From assembly GCF_963678635.1 (NCBI RefSeq), contig NC_087071.1, positions 29,688,141 to 29,748,140 of the forward strand: a stretch of 60,000 nt of DNA, in the 5' to 3' direction. Of the stretch, positions 46,560 to 59,640 are shown piece by piece (the first letter of the stretch is position 1; each line of letters begins with the position of its first letter). The notes beneath the pieces were generated by a model. That model did no database searches, had not been told where the DNA came from, and worked only from the letters and a program-made list of their open reading frames with translations. This stretch comes from Symsagittifera roscoffensis. Taxonomy: Eukaryota > Xenacoelomorpha > Acoela > Convolutidae. A program made the translations under genes and the position numbers.

Positions 46560-49140
46560 TTATCACCAATTTTTTTCACGAAAGCTCTGATTTTTAATTT
46601 TTTTCCGTTTAAACTTCTAGAGTTCAGATGAAGGACTTAAATGCTCTCCTACAATTCTCTAGCTTGTCTATGATTTTTTAAAATTCCATCAACGGACCAG
46701 GGCATGGATGAATATCCCCTGCTTCCTTTATATAATTTTCAAAATCGTATAAATAATCATATTACTATTGATGATAAAATAAGCAAAACTGATTTAAATA
46801 TTAAAAAATAAAAACACTTGTGCGCTTTAGAGGCACTATTTTTGATCCTAAAGTGCGCAAGAAGGGCAGTGCGCAACCTTTTTTTGAAAAAACTGTGACA
46901 ACTCGTGGAAATAGTCTTTTATAGTTTTTTTTTTCAAACAGCTATAACTATATCATTTAAATTTGATCAGTATCACTAATCGCAAACGGAGACATGATAA
47001 GTGAGATAAGAAACACACAAGTTTTTTCGAACAAAATTTTTACGACTAGTATCTATACAAACGAAGTTTTTTCGAGAAATGTTGAAAAGTTGTCAATGAA
47101 GCTGATTTTAGATCTAAAAATAATAGAACTGATGCTGATGATTTTGGGTCAAACGTAAGTGTGGTTCCGCAAGTGATAATTGGAGTTAGACGAAGAGTTG
47201 GTCAGGGATTAAATTAAATGTAAGAAGTTTTTTGGGTAATGGCAAACAACAGAGCGGATGAAATTACGAAGAAACAGCAAACCATGTTCATCTATGAAAA
47301 GATTTTTTCCCACCATAGTAAGCTCCAATTTTCGATGTCTTTCATCATCGACTTCACTTTTAGCACCTGAAATCTTACCACGCTCCCATAGTTTTCGCTT
47401 ATGGATCTGTTATGAAAGTCATGTTCAGACTGTTTCATTTTTTAGTCAAAATGGGCGGTATTTTACATATCACGGTCACTTCTGGGTTGAATTTATTGAT
47501 TTATAGATTGATTAGGTCTTGTTGCATCTTATTAAAACCAGCCGTATTCGACGGATGGATTTCGTTCCATCTTGTATTACATTAGACTTCAATTTATGCT
47601 CAATATCTTTAGCACCTTAAATTTTTTCTCCGTGGTTCTGTACCTGTACGAGTGCAATACGGAATGGTTGGGAAGGGTTTTAGTTCTTATTTGAGCTTTT
47701 ATACTCGATCCCTATCTCGAAATCAAGTTTTTTGTCTCATCGTCATCGGAAATAGCGAAACCTCTCATTACTTTTTGACATTTTTTGAGATGTTAGTATC
47801 CAAACTTGGTTCTTCTTTTTTTTTGCATCATGGGCTCCACTGTTGTTCACTTTAATAGTTTATTGGTAATCTCTTACTTTCTATTTTGATTCTAAAGATC
47901 CGAACAAAAATCAAAGAGTGCTGTTTCGTTATATTTGTCGAATTAATCAATAGCTAGCTCAAAACTCTGTTTTGCAATTGTAATACACAGTTTCTAATTT
48001 GAAAATCGACTGGGAACTGAAATGGTAATGAATCCATTGGTTTGAAAGTGTTCTGGTAACTTTGAGTGCAGAATATAATTCTAAGCCTTAACTCTGTTTC
48101 TTCCAGAGTTTTGGATAATAAGGAGATTCAGTTCTCTCAATGTTACATCAAAGATAGAAAAGAAAGTAGGGAAAATAAGCAACGGAAAAAAGGGTGATTA
48201 TTGTTTTTGAAGCAATCATAACCTAACTTTGAGTACAAATATATTTTTTTTCTTAAATGATATTTTAGAGATTTTATATTTTTTTATTTGCGGAAATGCA
48301 GTTTATTTACTGGAATTACAATTTATTAAGAAGAACTACAGTAAGCACGTTTGATTTTTCTGTTCTTAAAATCAAATTTTTGGTTCCAGCTTTCATTCAC
48401 CTCTTCCGAAGGTAACGTTACAGTTTTAGCTTTGGAGTTGATTTATTCTGCAAAATCATAGGAGACTTTTTTTGGAAAAATTTCAACACAATTTGGGTAG
48501 TTTTAGATTTTCAAAATGTTTTCATCAAACTGAAATCAGATAAATTTCAAAAAAGCGTGTTTGCTAGCGATGACCTCTGTTTCTTCTCTCCCTCTGTTTG
48601 ATTGCTATAAAATAGTTTTTTTTTGCTAGTGATGACATCTGTTTCTGTGCTAGCGATAGCCTTTGTTTTTTTTTCTACGAGTTTCTTTGCATGTCATTCT
48701 GTGCAGGTGTTAGTTTTCTCAATTTTACCGGCTTGATTACCCACCATCTGACTCTTTATTTTCATTCACACGATACTTTACTAACCCTAGTTTATGAAAG
48801 TCGAATGGTTTTTTGACTTGGTGAAAAGATGAAGCACTAAGAAAGTAACTCCCGTTACCATGGTAATTTCTTACTTTCTTGTGCGATTTTTACTTATAAT
48901 GTTGAATTGAGCTGAGTTTTAGGTTGATTCATCTGAAATGAATCAAATGCACACTGTCTAGCGACCTAATAACTACTTAAAATTTCCATCACTGTTTTGG
49001 TGGCGTTTGTGTGTTTCCGTAAGTAGAGATCTAGCCATGGGATCGTGCTTATTTTTATCTAGAGTAGGGGAAAGGTTGTTTTTGGTAGTAGCTCTAACGA
49101 TTTATTGATTCTAAATTTTCTTGTCATAAGCCAACCACCA
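46560..49140. other. AT-rich non-coding DNA
   Basis: No gene supported; open frames at 47258-47506 and 47652-47855 lack any domain. A short direct repeat of the type GCTAGCGATGACATCTGTTT occurs three times at about 48567, 48624 and 48649. Confidence 0.45.
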
Positions 49141-49203
49141 ACTGGCTCCGATCGATTGAGGAGCAAAAGAATCACAGGAGCCAGTAACTATTAACCTCAA
49201 TCG
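49141..49203. other. interlocked inverted repeats (pseudoknot geometry)
   Basis: Four 9-nt words occur in the order a-b-a'-b': ACTGGCTCC (49141-49149), CGATTGAGG (49153-49161), GGAGCCAGT (49177-49185), CCTCAATCG (49195-49203). Both pairings are perfect and cross each other, with spacers of 3, 15 and 9 nt, as in an H-type pseudoknot. It sits at the outer 3' edge of the family U minus-strand copy. No matching structure was recognised at the end of the plus-strand copy. Confidence 0.55.
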
Positions 49204-49863
49204 TGACACCAAAAGAATTTTATCCACATCTTATCAGCTCACTATGTGCTGTAATCGAAATCATTCTACATCGCTAAAGACTCCTAATTTTTTCATTAAT
49301 CTGCACTCTGAGGATTTGACTTGAGATAAAGTATCCTTTCTGACTTCTAGCGTCACTGTCTTATATTAAAAACTGTTCTGCTGGGGTTAAAATTGTTAGG
49401 ACGCAGGACAATCCTGCTTACCAACCATCTAAAATTATCAAAAAATGTCTTTTCCCTTCTAGAATTTTAGTTGTTAATGGTTCTGAATTTTAAAATTAAG
49501 AATTCAGTTGTAAAAAGGAACAATGTAATAATCTCCCTCTTTGAGAGGTAGGACAAGCTTCTTCATGTCACCACAAAGCGAACAGATCTCTATGTTGATT
49601 AAAATTAATCATGCAAGCCGTAATACCTTAAATATGCTCTCCGCTCAAGCCTCTCTATATAAATAATAGGTTTTTCTAAAAACACAGCAAAATCACGATG
49701 CAACTTCATGATTGCATCAATGATAAACATAAAACAATAGAGTTTTTCTTTAATCAGGTTCAATTTCAAGTTTATTTAGCATGGTTGCATAATGAGTTTT
49801 ATTTTACAAAAAATAAGTCTGAGTTTCAATTTCTTCGTCTTTATTTATATTTTCGTCGTTAAG

Positions 49864-51471
49864 AAGTTCTAAAATTTCTAAACTCTTCTTATCGTTATTC
49901 GCTTCTTGTAATTCGGATGTTTTTAATGACCCACCTTATTTTACTGCGACATCGATTTCAATCTCGTTGTCTCTGCCATCTCGTTTTCAAAGTATTGCAA
50001 CACATTAGTAGCCGTTCTTACGCTGTTGGGGGCAGTTATCCACCACCTCTGCTACTCTAATCTCTGTGCTCAACAAGGTAGAGACTGAACAGTAGTTTCC
50101 CTGTTTCTGCAGAAGCTGTTGTGGAGGTTTCGTTGTTTCTGCACAACTTCACACTTCTCTCCACTTCTTCCAACTGTTCCTTAGCCGATGCTTCCTGCAG
50201 TTTGTTCTCCCTCATATGAGCTTCCAGCAATTTAATTATCATCCTAACTCTCACGTTTACGATCGTTACCAGCTGCAATGATTCTTGAAAACCCGTGGAG
50301 AGCAGCTATCCAGAGTCCCAGATCGACATCAGATTACTACGACCAGGGTACAAACATGTTTGTAACAAACAATGGCACTGGAACTAATCATGTGCTAATA
50401 TGATGCTCCACCAATACCGTTGTCCCGACACTTCCAGTTGTGATTCCACTTTCATCAGTATCGATGGTTCCCAGCCAGACAATTTCGCACTCTTTTCTCG
50501 GTTGCTCCTAGATGCTGCAGTCAACAAAAGTAAGATCGCGCAAATTGCAACCTGTATTCAGCACTCTTTGGACACCTTGCGTCGCTAACAATATTGTATC
50601 GGAGTTGAAATTTGGAAACCGTGACGGCATCAAAAGTTGCCGCACGAAAATCAAACTTGTCCTCAGTAATTCCTCTATGAAACCCAAACTAAATTCCACT
50701 CTACTATTTCATTTCGCTACAGAAATTGCAGTCACATTTCCTTCGAATACAAGTCCCATAAATTCTTCCGTCAGTCTGACTCTTTGTTGGAAAATCATCG
50801 GATCTCTTCTATCTTTCTCAAGGGTTCAAGTTTTTTTGGTTCCTTCATATTCTTTTTAAGGGTTTGCTCTGATGAATGTCCAAAAATGCCTGTAAGAGAA
50901 ACGTCTTCCCAAGGCTTATCTCAACATTCTCGCTCAGGTGTTCAGCGCTGGTGCCGACTTTTATTCCAAGAAAATTGGACAAAACAGAAAGCTTCTCTCC
51001 GTTTTGCAACGTCATTACCGCTTCTTTACAAACTATTAGGTCTCTTAATTCTCCATCATGAGTCTTTTTTCCTCCTTTGATGTTTTTTCCTACTAGACAT
51101 GCTCTCCTATCCTCAGTTCCGCCATGCACGAGGTGAATCTGTGTTACATCTCAGTCCTGACGTATGGTATCGGGTGTACTTCCGCGGTGTTTCTCAATTC
51201 TTTCTCGTAATAGCGTAAGGATACTGCCCTCCACAGTAAACTCACAGTTGATCTACTGTTTCTGTGTGCATTTCCGATGACGCTAGTGATACATTCTGTC
51301 CTTGCTCATTACTTCTGGATAACACTCCGTAGCCTCATTGCTTTCTGGATTTATCAGATGTCCTCTGGCCGAATTTCTGTACTCCATCAACAGTTACTGT
51401 CAATATACTTTGTTCAACCGGAGTTGACTGTCCTACGACGCTTTCTTTTCCGTGATTCATGCTTGAAGGTT
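49864..51471 (-). repeat. family U 3' third, tandem copy 1
   Basis: Near-identical to 51472-53402, joined at AAGTTCTAAAATTTCTAAAC. Relative to copy 2 it lacks about 720 bp (the equivalent of 52079-52801) at position ~50468, where ATCGATGGT is joined directly to TCCCAGCCAG. That removes the Cys-pair block from this copy. Confidence 0.9.
50057..50278 (-). pseudogene. family U C-terminal coiled-coil-like stretch, copy 1
   Basis: A 73-codon open frame with the heptad-like, Glu/Lys/Leu-rich stretch LLEAHMRENKLQEASAKEQL followed by EEVERSVKLC. It recurs at 51888-51667 with only a few changes. Tandem copy 3 lacks it. The near-absence of changes reflects the recent duplication, not selection. Confidence 0.5.
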
Positions 51472-53402
51472 TGAAGTTCTAAAATTTCTAAACTCTTCTT
51501 ATCGTTATTCGCTTCTTGTAATTCGGATGTTTTTAATGACCCACCTTATTTTACTGCGACATCGATTTCAATCTCGTTGTCTCTGCCATCTCGTTTTCAA
51601 AGTATTGCAACACATCAGTAGCCATTCTTACGCTGTTGGAGGCAGTTATCCAACACCTCTGCTACTCTAATCTATGTGTACAACAAGGTAGAGATTGAAC
51701 AGTAGTTTTTCTGTTTCTGCAGAAGCTGTTGTGGAGGTTTCGTTGTTTCTGCACAACTTCACACTTCTCTCCACTTCTTCCAACTGTTCCTTAGCCGATG
51801 CTTCCTGCAGTTTGTTCTCCCTCATATGAGCTTCCAGCAATTTATTTATCATCCTAACTCTCACGTTTACGATCGTTACCAGCTGCAATGATTCTTGAAG
51901 ACCCGTGGAGGGCAGCTATCCAGAGTCCCAGGTCAACATCAGATTACTACGACCAGGGTACAAACATGTTTGTAACAAACAATGGCATGGGAACTAATCA
52001 TGCGCTAATATGATGCTCCACCAATACGGTTGTCCCGATACTTCCAGTTGTGATTCCACTTTCATCAAAATCGATGGTCTTCGTCACTTTCATCTTCTGC
52101 GTGTAATCCGTAACTGATAATCTAATTCGCTCTATCGGCTCTAATTCGTCCTTAGTTTTTTTTTGGAACTGAAACAAACGACCTAAAAAGCATCTCGTAT
52201 GAAATTTTTACCATTCTTGCAAGTCATACACATTTTGGCACTGAGATCGGTTGATGCACTATCGCCCTCGTGCTCTTCACTTTCCCTTCCGTGAAGTGCA
52301 CTGGGTATCGGCTTTTGCACTTGGGAGCCACAATCAACCCCACGGGGTATCGAGCTGCCGACGGCCTATGATGTGCTTCGCTTTGCTTGATATTCATTTC
52401 CATTTCTATCGCTTCTCCACTTTCTGATGTAGTTCTGCTCAATCTGTAAAATTCCCGGATATACTTCTACGCTGATGGCCGTGACAGTCTCATATTTTTG
52501 TTCTAGATTCAATAGTGACTCTAGAGAAGCAAAAATGCTGTGAAGTCCTAGCGCCGTCAATAGGTTCACTCCAGTTCCTCCTTTACAATCTGCTACTAAT
52601 TCTGTTTCCGTTTTCGTTTTCAATACTACAAGCCCAAAAAGTAATTTTAACTGTTTATGCTGATTTGCAAGTGTTTTGCTGCTTTATTTATGCTGCTTTT
52701 CAAGCGTTTACGCTGCTTTGGAGTCACTACATCCAGAAATGTGAAATTTTAGTCCACAGACTTTCGCCAGACAGCAACCAGCTTCAAACGAGCATCCAGG
52801 TTCCCAGCCAGACAATTTCGCACTCTTTTCTCGAATGCTCCTAGATGCTGCAGTCAACAATAGTAAGATAGGGTATAGATCACGCAAATAGCAACCTGTA
52901 TTCAGCTCTCTTTGGACACCTTGCGTCGCTAACAATATGGTATCGGAGTTGAGACTTGGAAACCGTGACGGCATCAAAAGTTGCCGCACGAAAATCAAAC
53001 TTGTCCTCAGTAATTCCTCTATGAATCCCAAACTAAATTCCACTCTATTATTTCATTTCGGTACAGAAGATGCAGTCACATTTCCTTCGAAGACAAGTCC
53101 CATAAATTCTTCCGTCAGTCTGACTCTTTGTTGGAAAATCATCGGATCTCTTCTATCTTTCTCAAGGGTTCTAGTTTTTTTGGTTCCTTCATATTCTTTT
53201 TAAGGGTTTGCTCTGATGAATGTCCATAAACGCTTGTAAGAGAAACGTCTTCCCAATACTTATCTCAACATTCTCACTCAGGTGTTCAGCGCTGGTGCCG
53301 ACTTTTATTCCAATAAAAACCGGACAAAACAGAAAGCTTCTCTCCGTTTTGCACACGCCATTGCCGCTTCTTTACAAACTATTAGGTCTCTTAATGCTCC
53401 AG
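51472..53402 (-). repeat. family U 3' third, tandem copy 2
   Basis: Contains the full block set: coiled-coil-like stretch (51888-51667), Cys-pair block (52442-52224), TETELVADC block (52623 down) and EFSLGFIEELL block (53043 down). Ends at 53402, where copy 3 starts with the equivalent of 51932. Confidence 0.9.
51667..51888 (-). pseudogene. family U C-terminal coiled-coil-like stretch, copy 2
   Basis: Second copy of the frame at 50278-50057; the ends differ (EKLLFNLYLVVHID versus GKLLFSLYLVEHRD). It is open for 73 codons and bounded by stops. Confidence 0.5.
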
Positions 53403-55480
53403 ATCAACATCAGATTACTATGGACAGGGTACAAACATGTTTGTAACAAACAATGGCATGAGAACTAATCATGCGCTAATATGATGCTCCACCAATACCG
53501 TTGTCCCGATACTTCCAGTTGTGATTCCACTTTCATCATTATCGATGGTCTTCGTCACTTTCATCTTCTGCGTGTAATCCGTAACTGATGATCTAATTCG
53601 CTCTATCGGCTCTAATTCGTCCTTAGTTTTTTTGGAACTGCAACTAACGACCTAATAAGCATCTCGTATGAAATTTTTACCATTCTTGCAAGTCATACAC
53701 ATTTTGGCACTGAGAACGGTTGATACACTATCGCCCTCGTGCTCTTCACTTTTCCTTCCGTGAAGTGCACTGGGTATCGGCTTTTGCACTTGGGAGCCAC
53801 AATCAAGCCTACTGGGTATCGAGCTCCCGACGGCCTATGATATGCTTCGCTTTGCTTGATATTCATTTCCACTTCTATCGCTTCTCCACTTTCTGATGTA
53901 GTTCTGCTCAATCTGTGAAATTCCCGGATATACTTCTACGCTGATGGCCGTGACCGTCTCATATTTTTGTTCTAGATTCAATAGTGACTCTAGAGAAGCA
54001 AAAATGCTGTGAAATTCTAGCGCAGTCACTAGATTCAATCCAGTTCCTCGTTTACAATCTGCTACTAATTCTGTTTCCGTTTTCGTTTTCAATACTACAA
54101 GCCCAAAAAGTAATATTAACTGTTTATGCTGATTTGCAAGTGCTTTGCTGCTTTATTTATGCTGCTTTTCAAGCGTTTACGCTGCTTTGGAGTCACTACA
54201 TCCAGAAATGTGAACTTTTAGTCCACAGACTTTCGCCAGACAGCAACCAGATTCAAACGAGCATCCAGGTTCCAAGCCAGACAATTTCGCACTCTTTTCT
54301 CGGTTGCTCCTAGATGCTGCAGTCAACAATAGTAAGATAGGGTATAGATCACGCAAATTGCAACCTGTATTCAGCTCTCTTTGGACACCTTGCGTCGCTA
54401 ACAATATGGTATCGGAGTTGAGACTTGGAAACCGTGACGGCATCAAAAGTTGCCGCACGAAAATCAAACTTGTCCTCAGTAATTCCTCTATGAATCCCAA
54501 ACTAAATTCCACTCTATTATTTCATTTCGGTACAGAAGTTGCAGTCACATTTCCTTCGAAGACAAGTCCCAACTTGGTTGTTGACTGACAAAACTTTTTA
54601 TTGCAGATTTTCTAGACTCCCAGTATCCTAGCAACACTGATTGTTCGTAATCAAGTACAATCAAGTATATATTCCTTGATGAAAGGGTTGTAAGCCATTT
54701 CAACAATTCCGGATAAATAATGCTAACATTTCTTCCTGATTGGTCCTCAGTATTTCAGAAAATTCTCCATAGATTCTTCCGTCAGTCTGACTCTTTGTTG
54801 GAAAATCATCGGATATCGTCTATCTTTCTCAAGGGTTCTAGTTTTTTGGTTCCTTTATATTCTTTTTAGTGGCTTGCTCTGATGAATGTCCATAAACGCT
54901 TGTAAGAGAAACGTCTTCCCAATACTTATCTCAACATTCTCACTCAGGTGTTCAGCGCTGGTGCCGACTTTTATTCCAATAAAAACCGGACAAAACAGAA
55001 AGCTTCTCTCCGTTTTGCACACGCCATTGCCGCTTCTCTACAAACTATTAGGTCTCTTAATGCTCCATCAAGAATCTTTTTTCCTCCTTTTATGTTTTGC
55101 TTTCCTACTAGACGTACTCTCCTATTGTCAGTTCCGCCATGCACGCGGTGAATCTGGGTTGCAACTCAGTCCTGACATATGGTATCGGGTGTACTTGCGC
55201 GGTGTTTCTCAATTCGTTCTTGTATTAGCGTAAGGATACTGCCCTCCACAGTAAACTCACAGTTGATATACTGTTTCTGTGTGCATTTCCGATGACGCTA
55301 GTGATACAGTATGTCCATGATTATTCCTTCTAGATAACACTCCGTAGCCCCATTGCTTTCTGGAGCTATCAGATGTCCTCTAGCCGAGTTTCTGTACTCC
55401 ATCAACAGTTACTGTCAATCAACTTTGTTCAACCGGAGTTGACTGTCCTACGACGCTTCCTTTTCCGTGATTCATGATTG
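53403..55480 (-). repeat. family U 3' third, tandem copy 3
   Basis: Matches copy 2 from its 51932 equivalent, and continues beyond the region shared with copy 2 to match copy 1 up to GATTCATGATTGAAGGTTTG. It has about 200 bp (54570-54768) absent from copies 1 and 2. Beyond 55480 the sequence is single-copy, so copy 3 is joined to the rest of family U and is probably the original. Confidence 0.85.
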
Positions 55481-56024
55481 AAGGTTTGAAGTCTATCGGT
55501 ACTCTCACCACACTAGCTTAGCATCTTCCTCTTTACGGTTGCTCCAATGAGAGTACTCTCACTCTTTTTGTTTTTGTGACTGGCTGATCCTAATCCTGTC
55601 ATGAGAATGGTCGGCGCCATGGCTGTGCCCGTCAACATCTTTGAAGTGCCTTGCAATCTGTGATCATCTTGTCTCATGTCAACAGCATCCTCCTCTTTTT
55701 TCTTTTGGCTGAAAAAGCAGTCTTTGCTGGAGGTTCAGGACCCATATTCGTTTTTCCAGACTTTCATAAAACGATCTTGCTGCCAAAATTCTTTTCATGT
55801 CAATAATCTTCTCAATCACTAACTTCGAGCGGAATGTCACTTTCGGCGTTCTGGAAAGATACACTAATTATTTGTTGCTTTCTTGACGTGTCATTTTGAT
55901 ACGATAGGAGAATCAGTTTCACTCTCATCAGTAGCTCAAATGCTGAATAATTCTTTCATTCCTCCCTCACGTTCATTCTACTTATCGAGGGTTTCTTGCA
56001 TCAGTAGTATATTGAAACATATTT

Positions 56025-56399
56025 TCAGCATAAACTGGGTCCCGTAGCACTGCAGTACCATCCAGAGCTCTTCCATGAAGATAATCTATTCAACCAACAG
56101 CCAGTCCTGTTTCCGTGATAAGGATGATGAACTTCCAACTCTTCTTCTGGTAAGGTTCCAAGAAAAGGCACTCGAGCTCGAATTTCTATCTTCCTCCTGC
56201 GAGGTGTTTCTGTTATGAGTTTGTTTGTTGTTGTTTCATTTTTTCCAGGAGAGCTGCTCTCCGGCATATTACGAATCGTAATCATAAAAGCTAAGGGAGG
56301 TTCCAACGTTGAAGTTTCATCAACCACTGGTTCCGTCGCTTTCGCCACTATCTCTACTTCGTCTTCAGGAAAATAGAAATCAATCCAGGCTTGAAGCAC
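56025..56399 (-). pseudogene. family U block (TPRRRK motif)
   Basis: A 124-codon open frame, one of the longest in family U. It starts LLQAWIDFYFPEDEVEIVAK, continues Thr/Pro/Glu-rich, then LITETPRRRKIEIRARVPFL and an acidic EEELEV stretch. It matches 21795-22052 on the plus strand at the basic motif. Confidence 0.5.
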
Positions 56400-57290
56400 A
56401 ATCTACTCAGGCCCTGTCTTCGTATTTTCCCGATGGGTTGGGGTCTTGCTTCATCGGTTCTTTCACATGCTACGATTTCTGCTTCAACACTTAGGACAAT
56501 TAGCTCAGCTTCTGGCAGATCTATTTTTTTCTCAAAAAAATTGACACTAGATTTAAGTTAACTCACTCCTCTTTGAACCTTCCGGTCTAGGAATCGCAAC
56601 GTTGCTCATTCTCCTCCTAGTCGATTCTTCCACACATGCGAAATGCGGGTAATGCAACACAAAACAAGGACCGATCGTCCCAGAGAAATTCGCCATTTTC
56701 TCTTGTCGGTATCATACGCTTTCAGTCGGGGTATATATACTATGGAGTCTGCTCCGAGCAATAGCCTTCAGATAAGTAAAAGTTCCAGTAATTTTTCGGG
56801 TAACTTCTTGAAATCATCACAATCTTCTGTTTCTTTTCTCACCTTCTGATTTACCGTCAACAATCGGGGTATTCTCATTCTCTGGCCGTTTGTTTTATTG
56901 TAGGGTCGAAGGTTCTACAACTTCGGGAATACTTCAGTATGTCTCCTTTCCACTTCACACATCCTGTCGCGGAAGTGGTTGATGAAGTTGATGGCCTTCA
57001 ACTATGTTTCAGCTATTTTTCCAAAAAACAGGTCCTCACTCATGGCTTTTTGTAAGCACCGGTTGAGCGTACTTTTATCAACTACTGAGATGAGTCTTAG
57101 GTAGGAGCAGCACTGATCTCCTGTACGTTTCTACCTTTGGGTTGGAACTGCAAATGTCAACATGGGAGCATATATCACTGTCACGATTTCACTGATTCCC
57201 CTTACCAATGCTAGGTGATAGATCCTCATAACCAGGCACAACTCTGTGAGCACTGGCAAGTCTCCCACATAACGTCGTACGTCTTCTCTT

Positions 57291-57298
<8 letters not shown>

Positions 57299-57323
<25 letters not shown>
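57299..57323. repeat. (TC)n microsatellite
   Basis: Uninterrupted TC dinucleotide run of about 25 nt inside the family U minus copy, absent from the plus copy. In the minus frame it gives an Arg-Glu repeat, which is not a domain. Confidence 0.95.
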
Positions 57324-57421
57324 ATTGTTTTGTGCTCTCCTGTCCGAAAACGATTTTGCAGCATGAGGTATTGTATCATTATGTGACTCATATGTCGCAG
57401 CTTCCTTCAGGAGGCTGTGGC

Positions 57422-57968
57422 TTACTGAAGATCAAAGTTTTTCACAGTCTCTCTCATCTTTTCCGGATAATGTGTCAAGGTGATTAGCTCCCCTAAGCCC
57501 ATATAGGTTACGTCGAGCAATGTTAGCAGACCATCCAGACGGAGATCCTGCAGTTCCTTTGTTAGTAATAGAGCAGGTTCCTTTTTGAAGGTCTCTGCTC
57601 GAAACGTCACGAATAATCCCAGGATCACCACAATTGATGACTTAGTGACCACCATGACGAATTCTCGTATTAGATAGCGATAGAACTCAGGATATACTTT
57701 CGCCAGGAAGGACACGGTCCATTCCGCTCCCAATGTTTCCAACTTGCTATCCGTCCTTACATAGCCTTTTCCTCATCGCAAATTTTCAATCCAACTGTTT
57801 CAAGCGTGGTTCATTTCTTTCTGAACACAAACTCGGTCGATTTTTCATTCCGCCTCTGCCAAGTTTAGTTCCTTCAAGATGTATACATGAATTCTTGCAA
57901 TCATCGGTGGACCTTGTTCGAAAGCGTCCATGCCCAATGCTGCCACTCGAGGAGTCAGGTGCAGTCAC
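57422..57968 (-). pseudogene. family U block (best conserved), minus copy
   Basis: A 106-codon open frame (57742-57422) plus its 5' extension up to 57968 in a neighbouring frame. It matches 20430-21095 over its whole length, including GMDAFEQGPPMIARIHVYI, LETLGAEWTVSFLAK and LRLDGLLTLLDVTY. Alternating hydrophobic and charged residues suggest a mostly helical, soluble protein. No known family recognised. Confidence 0.65.
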
Positions 57969-58372
57969 TTTGTCGCCTCTGGTTTTGTTCTCAGAACCAA
58001 GGTTTTCAGATGTTCCTTCGTCTCCTTGTCATTTTGTTTCTTCGCTTCTCCTTCTTTGACTTCCATTTCTCGAAACCAAAGATCTTTTGAAATAATTACT
58101 ATCACTCGGTGATCATCATCTATTCCTGGCTTCCTTTTCGATTTTATGCTGAAACTGTACCGCTCCAATTCCAACACTTCGTACAATATAATCATGTGTA
58201 GCATGTGTTCTTTCAGTCCTCTCATAGCATTTGAGATATCTGACCATAATGCTGGCAGTTCCGATCGAAGCGGTCTCAGAATTATTGGCTCCAATTTTCG
58301 ATTCGGTGCAGATAAGATCACTTCGTATTTTCCTTCGGAGATGAAAGCAAGTATTGATCTCACAAACTTCAA
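57965..58372 (-). pseudogene. family U block, 135-codon open frame
   Basis: Open minus-strand frame reading KFVRSILAFISEGKYEVILS, then HMIILYEVLELERYSF, ending in a Lys/Glu-rich stretch (EMEVKEGEAKKQNDKETKEH). It lies just 5' (sense) of the best conserved block. The plus-strand counterpart (about 19.8-20.4 kb) is much more broken. Function unknown. Confidence 0.45.
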
Positions 58373-58889
58373 TCCGTGACGGGGATGTGTATATCACTGT
58401 GATAGCATGAAAAACGGCTTGGGGTGATTTTTGTAAAAACTCCCTCTAATAGCGCATCCATTATCTCACCAAAAGATTCCAAAGTATCTTAATGGTTAGC
58501 CACACAGCAGCTCCAGTCGTAGTTGCCTCTCTGAGTCTGCTCAGGAGACTTCTATTGAGCAAGTGATCGTTAATGCCAGAAAAACGATCGTTATCCGAAT
58601 CATTTCTGTTTTTCGCTGAACTCTGAAAGCCATCGACGTGTATTACATTCAATCCAGATCAGCTTCTGCCAGCATTATCACGTCCGGCCAGAATTGTGAA
58701 GTCGATGTTATAAAATAGACCGAGCTTGCTGACACCTTTATTTTCCTTTTCATCATTTCGGTTTTATTGTAAGCAGCCAAGACGGATTTGTCAAATTTGA
58801 ACTTTAAATCGCCTAATGCTGTATTTCACCCTCTTGTCCCATGCCTTTCGGATACGCTCTTTTTCACATGGTATCCAGTAGGCGCTCTT

Positions 58890-59640
58890 TTTTTCAAAAA
58901 GCTTCTCGGTCTATCTTCTCCTCTCTACTTGTCGTGATACTTCCTCGCATATTTCAATGCTCAGGCGTTGACAAGACGCATGGTCTTGTTCGAGAGCAGT
59001 TTTCGAGTTCAGCCAATCTCAATGCGGTTGTCGAGCTGAATTTGGCTCCCAATCAACAACCAACCAACTTGCGATCAACTAATCTACTCCCTCAATCGAA
59101 TACAATCGGTTTACGGATAGCCTTGCGCCATTTAGCAGTTTTATCGCATCCGCTACGAAGCAGACCGTTTGGAGATTCAACTTCCTCAGATCTTGTTTTC
59201 AAGTCTGCTAAGGGGAAGGTACAGTTCTTGACCACATCAAGCAGCTAAGATCCGGGCGTCGTTCCTCTCTTTTAACAAAAGTCGTTTCGGACCTAAAGGT
59301 TCCGGAGTCTGTTTCTGTCTGGTTTACCAGGCCTAATCTCCGTCGTGGAATCATCATTCTCCTTGCGGGTTCTTCATCAATCGGTCCGTTACGCCTGACC
59401 TCTGTTCCTGATCACTTGTTAGCGGAACAAATTTAAAGACGATTCGTGTGTGTGTCGCGTCCTCAGTTCTCAACACTCCGGTTTCGACTAGCTCGACTTC
59501 CAACATGTCCAATTGTTCCTGGAAGACACGGTTCTTCTAGGCTTGCCCATCAATGCTGTCAAAGTGGTTCCCGTCAGTAGTGAATCTGGACTGATCCAAA
59601 ATCATGCTCTTAGTCCATCAGTATCAGTCGTCCAGCATTG
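58890..59640 (-). pseudogene. family U block (DQSR/LIA region), minus copy
   Basis: Counterpart of 19020-19745. It reads DQSRFTTDGNHFDSIDGQA near 59610, a Leu/Glu-rich helical stretch after it, and a KTRSEEVESPNGLLRSG stretch near 59190. Frames change several times. A further open frame at 59904-59692 (FERNTELEDLINHYVDGIRR) continues towards the window edge. Confidence 0.5.

Noticed and set aside
57131-57391. Arg-Glu-rich protein on the minus strand
   Set aside because: The Arg-Glu run is the translation of the TC microsatellite at 57299-57323.
58841-59248. 135-codon plus-strand open frame
   Set aside because: It is antisense to a family U block that matches the plus-strand U copy in the opposite frame.
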